64,000 nucleotides of DNA, from assembly GCA_049680625.1 (NCBI GenBank), contig JBAUID010000212.1:1-64000 (forward strand), in the 5' to 3' direction. Source of the stretch: JAUIAI01 sp049680625. GTDB lineage: Bacteria > Pseudomonadota > Gammaproteobacteria > Burkholderiales > Burkholderiaceae_E. Of this stretch, positions 33,880 to 42,965 are shown piece by piece (the first letter of the stretch is position 1; each line of letters begins with the position of its first letter). The notes beneath the pieces were generated by a model, which was not told the DNA's origin, made no database searches, and saw only the letters and a program-made list of their open reading frames with translations. Made by a program: the position numbers and the translations under genes.

Positions 33880-35472
33880 TTAACCCAGGTTTTTCGCATC
33901 GTTCAGGATAATGTCTGCGGATTTTTCGGCGATGGCGATCACGGCGGCATTGGTATTGCCCGAAACAACTGACGGCATAACCGATGCGTCAACGACCCGC
34001 AGGCCGTTGACGCCACGAACCCGCAGGGTCGGGTCGACCACCGATTGATTGTCGGTACCCATACGACATGTTGAGGTTGGGTGATACACCGTACTGCCGG
34101 CATCTCGACAGTACTGCAGCCATTGCTCGTCGGTCTGAACCGCAACCCCCGGGGTGCGTTCGCGTGCAATGTAATTAGAAAACGGTGGGGTGGCGGTAAT
34201 TTTCCGTATCGCTTTTAAGCCGTTAATCATGACCTGACGGTCGGCTTCAGTTGCCAGGTAGTTGTATTGAATCGCCGGTGGCGCTAACGGATCTGCGCTG
34301 CGCAGATGGCATGAGCCGCGTGATTCAACCTGCAGCTGAGAGACTGAACAAGTGAATCCGGAAAATTTGTCCAGACCTTCACCCATTCGGGTCGCCGAAA
34401 AATTGATGAAATACAGTTGCGCATCGGGTCGACTTAGTTCGGGTTGAGTTCGGATGAAGGCGGCGGCGTATCCGGCGCTAACAGTTAAAGGTCCACGCCG
34501 CTTGAACAGCCACTGAGCGCCACTGCGTGCCTGCCGCCACCAATTGGCGAGGTCATCATTAATCGTGATTGGCTGGTTGCACTCGAATATTGTTTTAACG
34601 TAAAAGTGATCCTGCAGGTGCTCGCCCACATCGGGCTGATGACACACGACTGGTATGTTTTTTTCTTGCAGTCGAGCTGCATCGCCGACACCAGATAACT
34701 CGAGCAGTTGTGGTGAATTGAATGCACCGCCGGCAAGAATAACCTCGTTCGCGCTAATCTTTCGCGTCTGGTTACCATGGCGAAATTCGACCCCTGTTGC
34801 CCTGGAGCCGTTAAACAAGATCCGGGTAGCCTGTGCGTTGACTTCTATTGTTAAATTGGGTCTGCCGCGGGCTGGATTCAGGTAGCCAACTGCAGTGCTT
34901 ATGCGTCGCCCATTGCGCATCGTTGCCTGGAAGTATCCTGCTCCTTCTTGCTGCTTGCCGTTGAAATCATCGTTAGCCGGAATGCCGGTTTGCACGGCTG
35001 CACTGATGAAGGCGTCACACAGCGGGTGTTTGTCCGGCAGGTCGGAAACTGCCTGTGGTCCACCAACGCCGTGCCACTGGTTTGCGCCTCTGCTTTGATC
35101 CTCGGACTTGATGAAGTATGGAAGTAAGTCATCGAACGTCCAGCCCGGGATATTCCAACTGTCGAAGTCACTTGGCTGTCCCCGAATATAGGCGAGGCCG
35201 TTTATTGATGACGATCCCCCAAGCACTTTACCGCGTGGCGTAAATATCCGCCGCCCCCCGAGGTTTGGTTCGGGTTCTGATTCGTACGCCCAGTTCACCG
35301 TTTTGTCTGCGAATAGGCGCCCGTACCCAAGTGGAATATGTATCCACGGATTGCGATCGCGTGGTCCGGCCTCGATTAGCAAGACCTTGTGCTTGCCATT
35401 GGCTGTCAGGCGGTTGGCAAGTACACATCCTGCAGAACCGGCTCCTACGATGATGTAGTCAAAAAATTCCAT
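33880..35472 (-). CDS. GMC-family FAD oxidoreductase (choline/alcohol dehydrogenase-like)
   Basis: 530 residues. The N-terminal FAD-binding site DYIIVGAGSAGCVLANRL, the GMC signature GKVLGGSSSINGLAYIRG, a second signature GAFNSPQLLELSGVG, and the C-terminal YHPTSTCRMG with the catalytic His, followed by NTNAAVIAIAEKSAD. These enzymes oxidise primary or secondary alcohols and pass electrons to quinone or O2. No signal peptide is present. It lies three bases behind the TauE/SafE gene and is the last gene of an SDR, exporter, GMC leftward operon. Confidence 0.92.
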   Translation of the reverse strand: MEFFDYIIVGAGSAGCVLANRLTANGKHKVLLIEAGPRDRNPWIHIPLGYGRLFADKTVNWAYESEPEPNLGGRRIFTPRGKVLGGSSSINGLAYIRGQPSDFDSWNIPGWTFDDLLPYFIKSEDQSRGANQWHGVGGPQAVSDLPDKHPLCDAFISAAVQTGIPANDDFNGKQQEGAGYFQATMRNGRRISTAVGYLNPARGRPNLTIEVNAQATRILFNGSRATGVEFRHGNQTRKISANEVILAGGAFNSPQLLELSGVGDAARLQEKNIPVVCHQPDVGEHLQDHFYVKTIFECNQPITINDDLANWWRQARSGAQWLFKRRGPLTVSAGYAAAFIRTQPELSRPDAQLYFINFSATRMGEGLDKFSGFTCSVSQLQVESRGSCHLRSADPLAPPAIQYNYLATEADRQVMINGLKAIRKITATPPFSNYIARERTPGVAVQTDEQWLQYCRDAGSTVYHPTSTCRMGTDNQSVVDPTLRVRGVNGLRVVDASVMPSVVSGNTNAAVIAIAEKSADIILNDAKNLG

Positions 35473-35475
35473 TCG

Positions 35476-36243
35476 TCAGAAAACTCCGGGTAGTGCGGAA
35501 ATCAGCGTGGCCAATGCACTTAAAGCCACAAAAATCAAAGCAACAGTACGCAGCATTTTGTCGCCCCAGCGCTTGAAAGCGAAACTGCCTGCCATCACTG
35601 ATAACAATAATACCGGGCATGCCATCATGCTAAGTACGATAACTTCACGCGATACAAAACCATAAGCCCACACTGATAGGGCTGTCAGCGTAACCATGCA
35701 GTTCATGAATGCGATGACGTTGCCGCGGGACACCTGTGGATTGTCTGCCCGGGCCAGAAGAGCAATGACTCCGGGGGGGCCGCCCACCCCGGTTGCGCCT
35801 TGTATCAGACCACTGACAAACCCGGCGGCAATTGTGCCCCGACGGCCGATGAGGCTTTTAAACTCGTTTTGAAAAGCAAGCAAAGCAGCCATAACCAGTA
35901 CCGCCAGCGAAATGCCAATTTTCATCAGGTTCGGCGCGATGTGAATCAGGGCCAACGCACCGAAGGGGATGGCCAGAACTAACACCAGGCACATCGGCGT
36001 CACTACGCGTCGGTCAGCGTGACGAACCGCCGAAGGCAGCAAAGCCAGGGCAACGGGTATTTCGATCAAGGCTTCAATTGCGATGGCTTGCCGGGGGCCA
36101 AATAATATGGTCAATGCCGGCATGATGATCAAGGCGGATCCGAAGCCGGTGAAGCCACGGACGATGCCGCCCAGAAGGACGGACACCATCAGGAACGCCA
36201 GTTTGTAGTCCAGGGCAATTTGGGTTCCGAACAATTCAATCAT
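35476..36243 (-). CDS. TauE/SafE-family membrane anion exporter
   Basis: 255 residues, with about eight hydrophobic segments and the two repeats typical of TauE/SafE: GGIVRGFTGFGSALIIMPAL near the N-terminus and GLIQGATGVGGPPGVIALL in the middle. These proteins move sulfite, sulfoacetate or other small carboxylate/sulfonate anions across the inner membrane. Location between an SDR and a GMC oxidoreductase (three bases before the GMC start) suggests that it carries the substrate or product of those enzymes. No specific ligand can be assigned. Confidence 0.88.
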   Translation of the reverse strand: MIELFGTQIALDYKLAFLMVSVLLGGIVRGFTGFGSALIIMPALTILFGPRQAIAIEALIEIPVALALLPSAVRHADRRVVTPMCLVLVLAIPFGALALIHIAPNLMKIGISLAVLVMAALLAFQNEFKSLIGRRGTIAAGFVSGLIQGATGVGGPPGVIALLARADNPQVSRGNVIAFMNCMVTLTALSVWAYGFVSREVIVLSMMACPVLLLSVMAGSFAFKRWGDKMLRTVALIFVALSALATLISALPGVF

Positions 36244-36304
36244 CTGGTCAGTTCGGGATCACTCGAATGCGCTCAGGTTGGTCATGACGACGGATAAGTC
36301 CGGC

Positions 36305-37099
36305 TCAGCTGACGGTGGTAACGGCAGCTGGTGTAGCGGTACGACCGCCATCAACGACGTACTGGGCACCGGTAACATTGCCAGCGAGATCTGAACACAG
36401 GAACATAACAACGTTAGCAACTTCCTGAGCTGTACCGTATCTACCAATTGGAATTGACGCCTGGTATCGCGCGGACACGTTGTCGGGGTTATCCGGACTC
36501 ACCTGACGTTCGATTTCGTGGATCATTCGGGTATCGATTGGTCCGGGACATACGGCATTGACCCGAATGCCCTGGCTCGCTGTTTCGCCGGCGCTTACTT
36601 TGGTTAGGCCAATGACCGCGTGTTTTGACGCACAGTAGGCTGGCATCCCCGGTGAACCGACAAGGCCGGCGACCGATGCCGTGTTAACAACCGCACCGCT
36701 TTTCTGGGCCAGCATAACCGGCAGCACATGCCGCAAACCCAGAAATACGCCTTTCAGATTAACGGCGATTACCGCGTCGAATACTGCCTCGTCGTATTCA
36801 GCCGTTGGCGTGATGTTGCCCTCGATTCCGGCATTATTAAAAAAGCAATCAATTGTGCCGTATGCATTGGTGGCTGCGGCAACGTAGGCTTGTACTTCTT
36901 TGCTGATCGTAACGTCCGCATTAACGCTGGTCACCTGTGCTCCGGCTTTGCGTATCAGGCTTGCCGTTTCTTCAAGTGCGGATTGGTCGCGGTCAACCAC
37001 AACGAGCCGAGCGCCTTTCTTGGCAAAACCAACCGCAGCAGCGCGGCCAATGCCGTTGGCGGCACCGGTAATAAGGACACTTTTATTATCGAAATTCAC
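36305..37099 (-). CDS. SDR-family NAD-dependent oxidoreductase
   Basis: 264 residues from GTG 37099, chosen because ACGGAGACTGCCA precedes it; the frame also has a TTG at 37129 but that overlaps the terminator hairpin's T-tract. TGAANGIG cofactor motif, VVVDRD acid (NAD), NNAG, catalytic Ser in NTASVAG and YCASK (Tyr-x3-Lys). A terminator lies just upstream, so it has its own promoter and starts a three-gene leftward operon with TauE/SafE and the GMC oxidoreductase. It probably oxidises an alcohol or reduces a ketone in the same pathway. Confidence 0.87.
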   Translation of the reverse strand: MNFDNKSVLITGAANGIGRAAAVGFAKKGARLVVVDRDQSALEETASLIRKAGAQVTSVNADVTISKEVQAYVAAATNAYGTIDCFFNNAGIEGNITPTAEYDEAVFDAVIAVNLKGVFLGLRHVLPVMLAQKSGAVVNTASVAGLVGSPGMPAYCASKHAVIGLTKVSAGETASQGIRVNAVCPGPIDTRMIHEIERQVSPDNPDNVSARYQASIPIGRYGTAQEVANVVMFLCSDLAGNVTGAQYVVDGGRTATPAAVTTVS

Positions 37100-37127
37100 T
37101 GGCAGTCTCCGTAGGTTTATGACGGGC

Positions 37128-37154
37128 AAAAAAAATCCCCGGTTCCCGGGGATT
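37128..37154 (-). terminator. Rho-independent terminator of the DHH phosphoesterase gene
   Basis: A perfect nine-base stem (AATCCCCGG / CCGGGGATT) with a three-base loop is followed on the minus strand by eight T. It sits 30 bases after the DHH stop codon and ends that transcript before the SDR gene. Confidence 0.92.
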
Positions 37155-37183
37155 ATGTTCGATAAAGTGAATTTAGTCAGCGT

Positions 37184-38164
37184 TCAGGTAGTTGATGCCC
37201 CAGCCGTTTCACCGGCAGAAGACTTGGGCTTGCACGTATTGTCCAGCAGTTTCCTGATAATTGCGGTTCGGGTCTCGTCAGCGACTTCATTGGCTACCTG
37301 GCAAGTCCCGGCGGCCATGTGTCCGCCCCCACCGTGTGACAGGCATAACTCGCCAATATTTGCCTCTGAACTGCGGTTTGTAATGGATTTGCCGAGAGCA
37401 AATACGGTATTTTGCTGCTTCAGCCCCCAAAGCACGTGAACTGAAACGTTACTATGGGGGTAGAGCGCATAAATTACAAAACGGTTGGTCGCATAAATTG
37501 TCTCTTCGTTTCGCAAGTCGAGCACAACAACATTGTCAAATACGGTAGTGCATCGTTTGATCTGATCAGCTGCCAGTTTTTCGTGTTCGCGGTAAAGATT
37601 AACTCGTTCGATTACATCGGACATCTGTAGAATTTCTTCGATAGTCAATTCGCGACAGGCGTCGATCAGTTTCATCATCAACTGATAATTTGATACCGTA
37701 AAGTCTCTGAAGCGACCCAGCCCGGTACGTGCGTCCATCAAGTAGTTGAGCAATACCCAGCCGTCGGGGGCAAGAATTTCGTCACGACTGAACTGTGCCG
37801 AATCGGCCTTGTCGACGGCTTCCATCATGTCGTTCCAGTCTTTACGGAACCGTTCCGCACCGCCGAGGTATTCATAGACAACACGCGCAGCAGATGGTGC
37901 TGAGGCGTCGATTATGTGGTTTGCTGCGTCGCCTGAATTGCGAGTCAGCTCGGAAAGGTGATGGTCAAAAACCAGGTGGGCGCTGGAGACATAAGGCAGG
38001 TTTGTCGTGATGTCCCGATCAGTGATTTCAATTTTTCCGTCTTGCATGTCTTTAGGATGGACAAACAAGATGTCATCGATGATCCCGACCTCCTTCAGTA
38101 AGACGGCACAGACGAGTCCGTCAAAGTCGGAGCGGGTAACAAGTCGATAGGTTTCGCTGGACAT
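37184..38164 (-). CDS. DHH-family phosphoesterase
   Basis: 326 residues. The N-terminal RSDFDGLVCAVLL and later VFDHHLSE give two of the four DHH motifs (Asp and the DHH triad), and the C-terminal SHGGGGHMAAGTCQ is the glycine-rich DHHA1 motif. Members are Mn-dependent phosphodiesterases acting on short oligoribonucleotides (NrnA-like), linear dinucleotides or polyphosphate. The order and spacing fit a single-domain exopolyphosphatase-like or nanoRNase protein, but the substrate is not settled by sequence. It is monocistronic, with its own terminator. Confidence 0.85.
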   Translation of the reverse strand: MSSETYRLVTRSDFDGLVCAVLLKEVGIIDDILFVHPKDMQDGKIEITDRDITTNLPYVSSAHLVFDHHLSELTRNSGDAANHIIDASAPSAARVVYEYLGGAERFRKDWNDMMEAVDKADSAQFSRDEILAPDGWVLLNYLMDARTGLGRFRDFTVSNYQLMMKLIDACRELTIEEILQMSDVIERVNLYREHEKLAADQIKRCTTVFDNVVVLDLRNEETIYATNRFVIYALYPHSNVSVHVLWGLKQQNTVFALGKSITNRSSEANIGELCLSHGGGGHMAAGTCQVANEVADETRTAIIRKLLDNTCKPKSSAGETAGASTT

Positions 38165-38642
38165 TGATGAGTTTTCCGGAAGGTAGCTGAATATGGGTTG
38201 TTATCGGTTTATCCTGACGGGAATCAAGCTCGGTAGACAGCGGTGATGGGCTCGCCGGTAGCCGTCAGGGGATAGGCGAATCGCGGCTTGGAAAATGGCC
38301 TGTATTTACAACAGGTAACCGAGATAATGACGGACTAATACCTTACTGATACCGGGTTTACTGGCGCGGAAACACCGGGGTGATCGGTCTGTCTCAACAG
38401 TCTCAGAGAGCTGACACCTGGTTGACCTACTGTTGTCTCAAGGGGTTGTTTACACCTCCAAAAGACGCGCCCATACTGAGGTATTGGCAAGGAGCGCAGT
38501 TTTCGCGTTATAGAACTCCGGTGCCGGATAACCTCCGGCCCGATGACTAATCGATTGGAGGCTGGGTATTGAAGGCAATGGATATTGAGATCGAATCATT
38601 CAACCCGAAAATAATGGGCAATGCGTCGCCGGTGATTGGAAT
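38165..38642. other. Intergenic region without recognised gene
   Basis: A 478-base gap between two divergent genes. It contains short imperfect repeats (CCGGTAGCC, GTAACCGAG) and stops in all frames. I see no coding sequence, RNA gene or clear promoter. It must contain the promoters of the DHH gene and of the PRISE-like reductase. Confidence 0.6.
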
Positions 38643-39701
38643 ATGAAAGCATTGGTTGTTGGGGATACGGGAATGGTTGGTCGGTATCTGACCAACCAGT
38701 TACTTTCTGTCGGGCAATGGCAGGTTTGTGGCTTGTCCCGATCCGGGCGCTCGAATACTTATACATGCTTGAATGCCGATTTATCTGACGGTGCGGCAAT
38801 TGTCAGCGCGCTTAAAGAACATCGCGACATCTCGCATGTGTTCTATGCCGGTCGGTCACCTGACCCGGACCCGCAGACCGAGTGCGACACCAACACGAGA
38901 ATGTTCGTCAATTTGGTACAGGCTATGGATGAAGCAGGGGTGAGATACGAACATATCCAGCTGATGCAAGGGCTAAAATGGTATGGATCACAGGCGGGCC
39001 CGTGGCGGACTCCAGCTCGGGAAGACGACCCGCGTCATGACTCGCCAAACTTTTACTACGACCAGCATGACTGGTTACTGGCCCATCAGCGGACGCAGAG
39101 CAAGGCCCACGGAGCTAACCGCTGGCATTGGTCTGCAGTCCGTCCGCACCAGGTGGCAGGGTTCAGCGATACGTACCCCCACAACATCGCCGGGGTGATT
39201 GCCTTATACGGTAGTTTTTGTTCCGATCAAGGAGCCTCCCTGGACTTCCCTGGAACACGCGCTTGTTACGAATCACTGTCGATGTTGATGGATGCAACTC
39301 TGATGGCCCGAGCGATGATATTCATCGCAACCAGCCCTAAAACCCGAAACAAGGCATTCAACATTGGTAACGGGGACTATTTCCGCTGGCAAAACCTGTG
39401 GCCGGTGTTAGCTGACTTTTTCAAGGTGCCGTGTGGTCAGGTCACGGACATTAGCCTCGAAGACCGCTTTGGTGGGCAGGGGGCTCAATGGCGGGCCATT
39501 TGTGACCGGCACCAGCTGGCGGTCCCGGACATGAATCAAATAGGCAACTGGCGGTACGGAGACTTTAGCTTTCGTGCCGGATGGGACGATATGGCCGATA
39601 TCAATGCAATTCGAAAGTCTGGTTTTAGCGAGTGGCGCGATTCTGAGCAAGTCTTACTGAATACGCTGCAACAATATCGCTCGGAACGCATTATTCCGTG
39701 A
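38643..39701 (+). CDS. PRISE-type NAD(P)H-dependent enone reductase (progesterone 5beta-reductase/iridoid synthase family)
   Basis: 352 residues of an extended-SDR fold. The cofactor motif is VVGDTGMVGRYL near the N-terminus. The family catalytic motifs are visible: a QGLKWYG segment with Lys near 112 (T/QGxKxYxG in the family) and NFYYDQHDWL with tyrosines at 138-139, followed by WSAVRPHQVAGF. PRISE enzymes reduce the C=C of alpha,beta-unsaturated ketones or aldehydes with NADPH, including steroids and monoterpenoid dialdehydes. Bacterial members are found in terpene and cyclic-ketone catabolism. It ends in a 9-base tandem repeat. Confidence 0.85.
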   Translation: MKALVVGDTGMVGRYLTNQLLSVGQWQVCGLSRSGRSNTYTCLNADLSDGAAIVSALKEHRDISHVFYAGRSPDPDPQTECDTNTRMFVNLVQAMDEAGVRYEHIQLMQGLKWYGSQAGPWRTPAREDDPRHDSPNFYYDQHDWLLAHQRTQSKAHGANRWHWSAVRPHQVAGFSDTYPHNIAGVIALYGSFCSDQGASLDFPGTRACYESLSMLMDATLMARAMIFIATSPKTRNKAFNIGNGDYFRWQNLWPVLADFFKVPCGQVTDISLEDRFGGQGAQWRAICDRHQLAVPDMNQIGNWRYGDFSFRAGWDDMADINAIRKSGFSEWRDSEQVLLNTLQQYRSERIIP

Positions 39702-39726
39702 TTGCCCTGATTGCCCTGATTGCCTT
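39700..39726 (+). repeat. Three tandem copies of a 9-base unit
   Basis: GATTGCCCT, GATTGCCCT and GATTGCCTT are direct copies. The TGA stop of the upstream gene (39699-39701) overlaps the first one. No hairpin or T-tract is present. Confidence 0.85.
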
Positions 39727-39761
39727 AGCTACTCTGACAACCCTGACTCATCATAGCCTTT

Positions 39762-40910
39762 ATGCAAACAACACCTACTGAATTAATCGTTGGCGTCAAC
39801 GTACCTGCCGTACCTGGCATGTCCCTGGACGAAGTATCTACCCCGGCATTGATTGTTGAGCTGGACCCGCTTGAAGAGAATATCCGACAGATGCGACGGT
39901 TCATTCAGCAGAGAAATATCCGTCACCGGGCCCATGCGAAAACGCACAAATCGGCCGACATCGCGCGGCTTCAAATGACAATGGGGGGCGCTTGTGGAGT
40001 CTGTTGTCAGAAAGTCTCTGAAGCCCATGCGTTGATCAACCAGGGTATCGATAATGTCCTGATCTCCAACCAGGTTGTTGCCCCGGAAAAAATAGATTTA
40101 CTGGCCAAACTGTCGAAACGGGCACGGGTTCAGGTGTGTGTTGACGACCCCTCAAACGTTGCGGCATTGTCGGGTGCGGCGCTTCGAGAGCAAAGTGTTA
40201 TCGAGTGCCTGGTTGAAATCAACAATGGTGCGGGACGTTGTGGAGTAGAACCGGGGCCGGCTGCCGTCAGTCTTGCGCGCCTGATCACAGAGGCTCCGGG
40301 GTTGAAGTTTTCCGGTATTCAGGCATACGATGGTTCAGCCCAACACATCACAAATTTTGAGGGCCGTCGCGAACGCGTGGCCGCAGCAATCAGCATGGCA
40401 AAGCTGACTGTCGACTTGCTCAATGAAGCGGGATTCGACTGCGAAATCATCGGAGGGGCGGGGACCGGGAGTTATCCGTTTGAATCGAACTCTGGTTTGT
40501 ACAATGAATTGCAGTGCGGATCCTACATATTCATGGATGCAGACTATCAGCGGGTACATGACTCGACCGGGCAGCCGCTTGGCGAGTTTCGAAATAGTTT
40601 GTTCATCTGGACCAGCATAATGTCCGTTGCAGTCCCTGGTATTGCTGTGTGTGATGCCGGCCTTAAGGCGCACAGTGTCGATTCGGGGTTACCGGTGGTT
40701 TTTGGTCGTTCGGATGTCGAGTTTTTGAAATGCTCTGATGAGCACGGCGTTATTCGTGATCCGGACGGTGTGCTGAAACTTAATGAAAAGCTCAAACTGG
40801 TGCCCGGCCATTGTGATCCGACTTGTAATCTTTACGATTGGTATGTGGGTATTCGCGGCAACCAGGTGGAATGCCTGTGGCCGGTAACGGCACGCGGAAT
40901 GCTTTTCTAA
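39762..40910 (+). CDS. PLP-dependent D-threonine aldolase / 3-hydroxy-D-aspartate aldolase-like protein
   Basis: 382 residues of the alanine-racemase-like fold III. The N-terminal half has the PLP-lysine context RAHAKTHKS (Lys60), with the phosphate-binding GGAGTGSYPFES in the middle. The C-terminal part has PGHCDPTCNLYDW, where the His and Asp bind the divalent metal that D-threonine aldolases require. The reaction splits a beta-hydroxy-D-amino acid into glycine plus an aldehyde. It follows the PRISE gene by 60 bases but no clear functional link is seen. Confidence 0.87.
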   Translation: MQTTPTELIVGVNVPAVPGMSLDEVSTPALIVELDPLEENIRQMRRFIQQRNIRHRAHAKTHKSADIARLQMTMGGACGVCCQKVSEAHALINQGIDNVLISNQVVAPEKIDLLAKLSKRARVQVCVDDPSNVAALSGAALREQSVIECLVEINNGAGRCGVEPGPAAVSLARLITEAPGLKFSGIQAYDGSAQHITNFEGRRERVAAAISMAKLTVDLLNEAGFDCEIIGGAGTGSYPFESNSGLYNELQCGSYIFMDADYQRVHDSTGQPLGEFRNSLFIWTSIMSVAVPGIAVCDAGLKAHSVDSGLPVVFGRSDVEFLKCSDEHGVIRDPDGVLKLNEKLKLVPGHCDPTCNLYDWYVGIRGNQVECLWPVTARGMLF

Positions 40911-41032
40911 CTCACTATTCAGTTCGTCATCCAGCATTGTTTCTGCGCAAAATCGTAAGGATATGTATCACTTGCGCCCGTGATACGCTTGCGCCTTTCT
41001 GACCCTCCAACCTCAATTATCCGGAGTTCCTT

Positions 41033-41788
41033 TTGATTCTTACCAAAACCCAAGTGGCTGCCCTGGCCACCTGCCTGATTTTTTCATCGGGCGTCTACGC
41101 GCAAACTGTTTTGTCCGGCAAGCCAACGGGTGAAACCCAGGAGTTTTCTTACGCTATTGGCTCACATTTTGGCCGTCAGTTTAAGCAACGATTTGAACGC
41201 GATGGCATCGAAGTCGATAACGCGGCTTTGCTGGGTGCGATCAGCGATGTTTTGTCTGACAAGAAAGAACTGCGCATGACAGACGAACAAATGCAGGCGG
41301 CGATTACTTCACATAACACGAAGCAGCAAGAGAAGATGGCAAAGATGGCAGAAGCCAACATCGCCGCTGGTGCAGCCTATATGGAAAACTACGCCAAACA
41401 AGATGGCGTACAGAAAACAGAAAGTGGCTTGCTCTACAAAGTTATTAAAGCAGGCACCGGCGCCAAGCCAACAGCGCAAGATCGTGTTGTGGTGAATTAC
41501 GAAGGCAAGTTAATCGACGGCAAAATCTTTGACAGCTCGTATTCGCGCGGTCAGCCGGCAACCTTTGGGGTTGGACAAGTGATTCCGGGTTGGCAGGAAA
41601 TCCTGAAGCTGATGCCAGCCGGGTCAACTTACGAGGTAGTCATTCCATCCAAACTTGCTTACGGCCCGCGTGGGTCTGGTGGCGCTATTCCCGGGAATGC
41701 GACCCTTCAATTTAAAGTTGAACTAATTGAGATTGCTAAGCCCGCACCTAAGCCTGCGGATAAACCAGCGATGCCAAAAAAGCAGTAA
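41033..41788 (+). CDS. fkpA: Periplasmic FKBP-type peptidyl-prolyl cis-trans isomerase (FkpA/Mip-like)
   Basis: 251 residues starting with TTG behind CCGGAG; no ATG fits. A signal peptide (VAALATCLIFSSGVYA) is cut near residue 23. FKBP_N dimerisation domain about 30-125, then an FKBP domain about 145-235 with VVVNYEGKLIDGKIFDSSY, a VIPGWQEIL loop and IPSKLAYGPRG...IPGNATLQF. The C-terminal Pro/Lys-rich tail (KPAPKPADKPAMPKK) is common in these proteins. It assists folding of envelope proteins. It is followed by a strong terminator. Confidence 0.93.
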   Translation: MILTKTQVAALATCLIFSSGVYAQTVLSGKPTGETQEFSYAIGSHFGRQFKQRFERDGIEVDNAALLGAISDVLSDKKELRMTDEQMQAAITSHNTKQQEKMAKMAEANIAAGAAYMENYAKQDGVQKTESGLLYKVIKAGTGAKPTAQDRVVVNYEGKLIDGKIFDSSYSRGQPATFGVGQVIPGWQEILKLMPAGSTYEVVIPSKLAYGPRGSGGAIPGNATLQFKVELIEIAKPAPKPADKPAMPKKQ

Positions 41789-41802
41789 GCACGTTGTCCG
41801 GT

Positions 41803-41830
41803 AAAAAAGGCTGCTGCGGCAGCCTTTTTT
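41803..41830 (+). terminator. Bidirectional rho-independent terminator
   Basis: AAAAAAGGCTGC and GCAGCCTTTTTT form a twelve-base hairpin with a four-base loop. It has A's on one side and T's on the other, so it can end both the FKBP gene (+) and the PfkB kinase gene (-). Confidence 0.93.
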
Positions 41831-41854
41831 ATTGGCGCCAGGCGTTGAGCAAGG

Positions 41855-42769
41855 TCAGCGCGGCTCACCAAGAAACTGCAGAACCGTTTCTCGCTTTGGC
41901 ATGGATGCCACTGCGCCGTAGTGCTGGGTTGATAATGCAGCCGCCGCGTTTGCGTACCGGGTGGCGGCGACTGGGTCGGGGTCGCGAAGATATTGTGCGA
42001 GAAACGCACCATCAAAAGTGTCACCGGCGCCAGTTGCATCGATTGCTGAGACATCATAAGCAGGTACGTGTTCCCGGGCTTTACTGGTGGCGACCAGTGT
42101 TCCGGCAGAACCAAGAGTCAGTGCCACAAGTGATGCGCCAAGGTGCAGGTAAAAGTCGACAATGTCATCGGGTGCCGACATGCCGGTGAGCAACCGGGCA
42201 TCGTCCAGGCCTGGCAGGGCAATGTCGCACAGTGACATCGCCGCGTGCGTAATTGCGCGGGCGCGATCCAGCGACCAGAGTTGCGTGCGCAGGTTGGTGT
42301 CGTAAGAGACCAGGGTACCACCATCTCTGGCCATTCGGATTGCTTCAAAGACGGTGTCGGCGGCGGTTTCAGAAATCGCCTGGCTGATGCCAGAGACGTG
42401 AAGTATTCTCGCATCACTGATCATGCGTTGCGGTAAGTCATTCCGGCTGATCTGACTGGCAGCCGACCCGGCGCGTCGATAGCTGAATTGGTGTCCATCC
42501 GGACCGTGCGCAATGAAGTACACACCGGTGTCGGCGTTGGCCTGTACGCAGACCGCTGAGGTATCAATATTCTCCTGGTGCCATAGATCCAGAAATTGCT
42601 GTCCAAACGGGTCGTCACCGACCCGTGTGACGTACCCGACCGAGGCGCCCTGACGTGCTGCGCTGATCGCGCAGTTTGAGGTATCACCGCCGAACCCGGC
42701 CAGGTATCGACCGTCGTCTTGTTGACTTAGCTCGAACAATGGTTCTCCAAGACAAATTATTTCAGGCAT
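41855..42769 (-). CDS. PfkB-family sugar kinase (2-dehydro-3-deoxygluconokinase-like)
   Basis: 304 residues. The family signature is GGDTSNCAISAARQGA near the N-terminus and DATGAGDTFDGAFLA near the C-terminus, whose Asp is the catalytic base. Sequence style (LGEPLFELSQ, GVYFIAHGPDGHQFSYRR.GSAAS) matches 2-keto-3-deoxygluconate kinases. The reaction would be ATP-dependent phosphorylation of a sugar acid, in line with the enolase-superfamily dehydratase fragment at the window's left end, though the two are 40 kb apart. It is monocistronic, ending at the shared terminator. Confidence 0.85.
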   Translation of the reverse strand: MPEIICLGEPLFELSQQDDGRYLAGFGGDTSNCAISAARQGASVGYVTRVGDDPFGQQFLDLWHQENIDTSAVCVQANADTGVYFIAHGPDGHQFSYRRAGSAASQISRNDLPQRMISDARILHVSGISQAISETAADTVFEAIRMARDGGTLVSYDTNLRTQLWSLDRARAITHAAMSLCDIALPGLDDARLLTGMSAPDDIVDFYLHLGASLVALTLGSAGTLVATSKAREHVPAYDVSAIDATGAGDTFDGAFLAQYLRDPDPVAATRYANAAAALSTQHYGAVASMPKRETVLQFLGEPR

Positions 42770-42965
42770 CGGTGGGCATCGGGTAGTGGCAAGGTAAATG
42801 GCCGCTTGCCAGGGCCAGCGACCGAGTTCTACGGCGAATACTTCTGGGCACCGGCCAGTAGCCGGCTCTTATCAGCAGAATCCGTTAGGATTATGCTGTA
42901 ATTCACGCAACGTGTACTCAGGCCGGCCGGCCTAAGGCATCAAGAGACAACAGGGGAATATTCAG

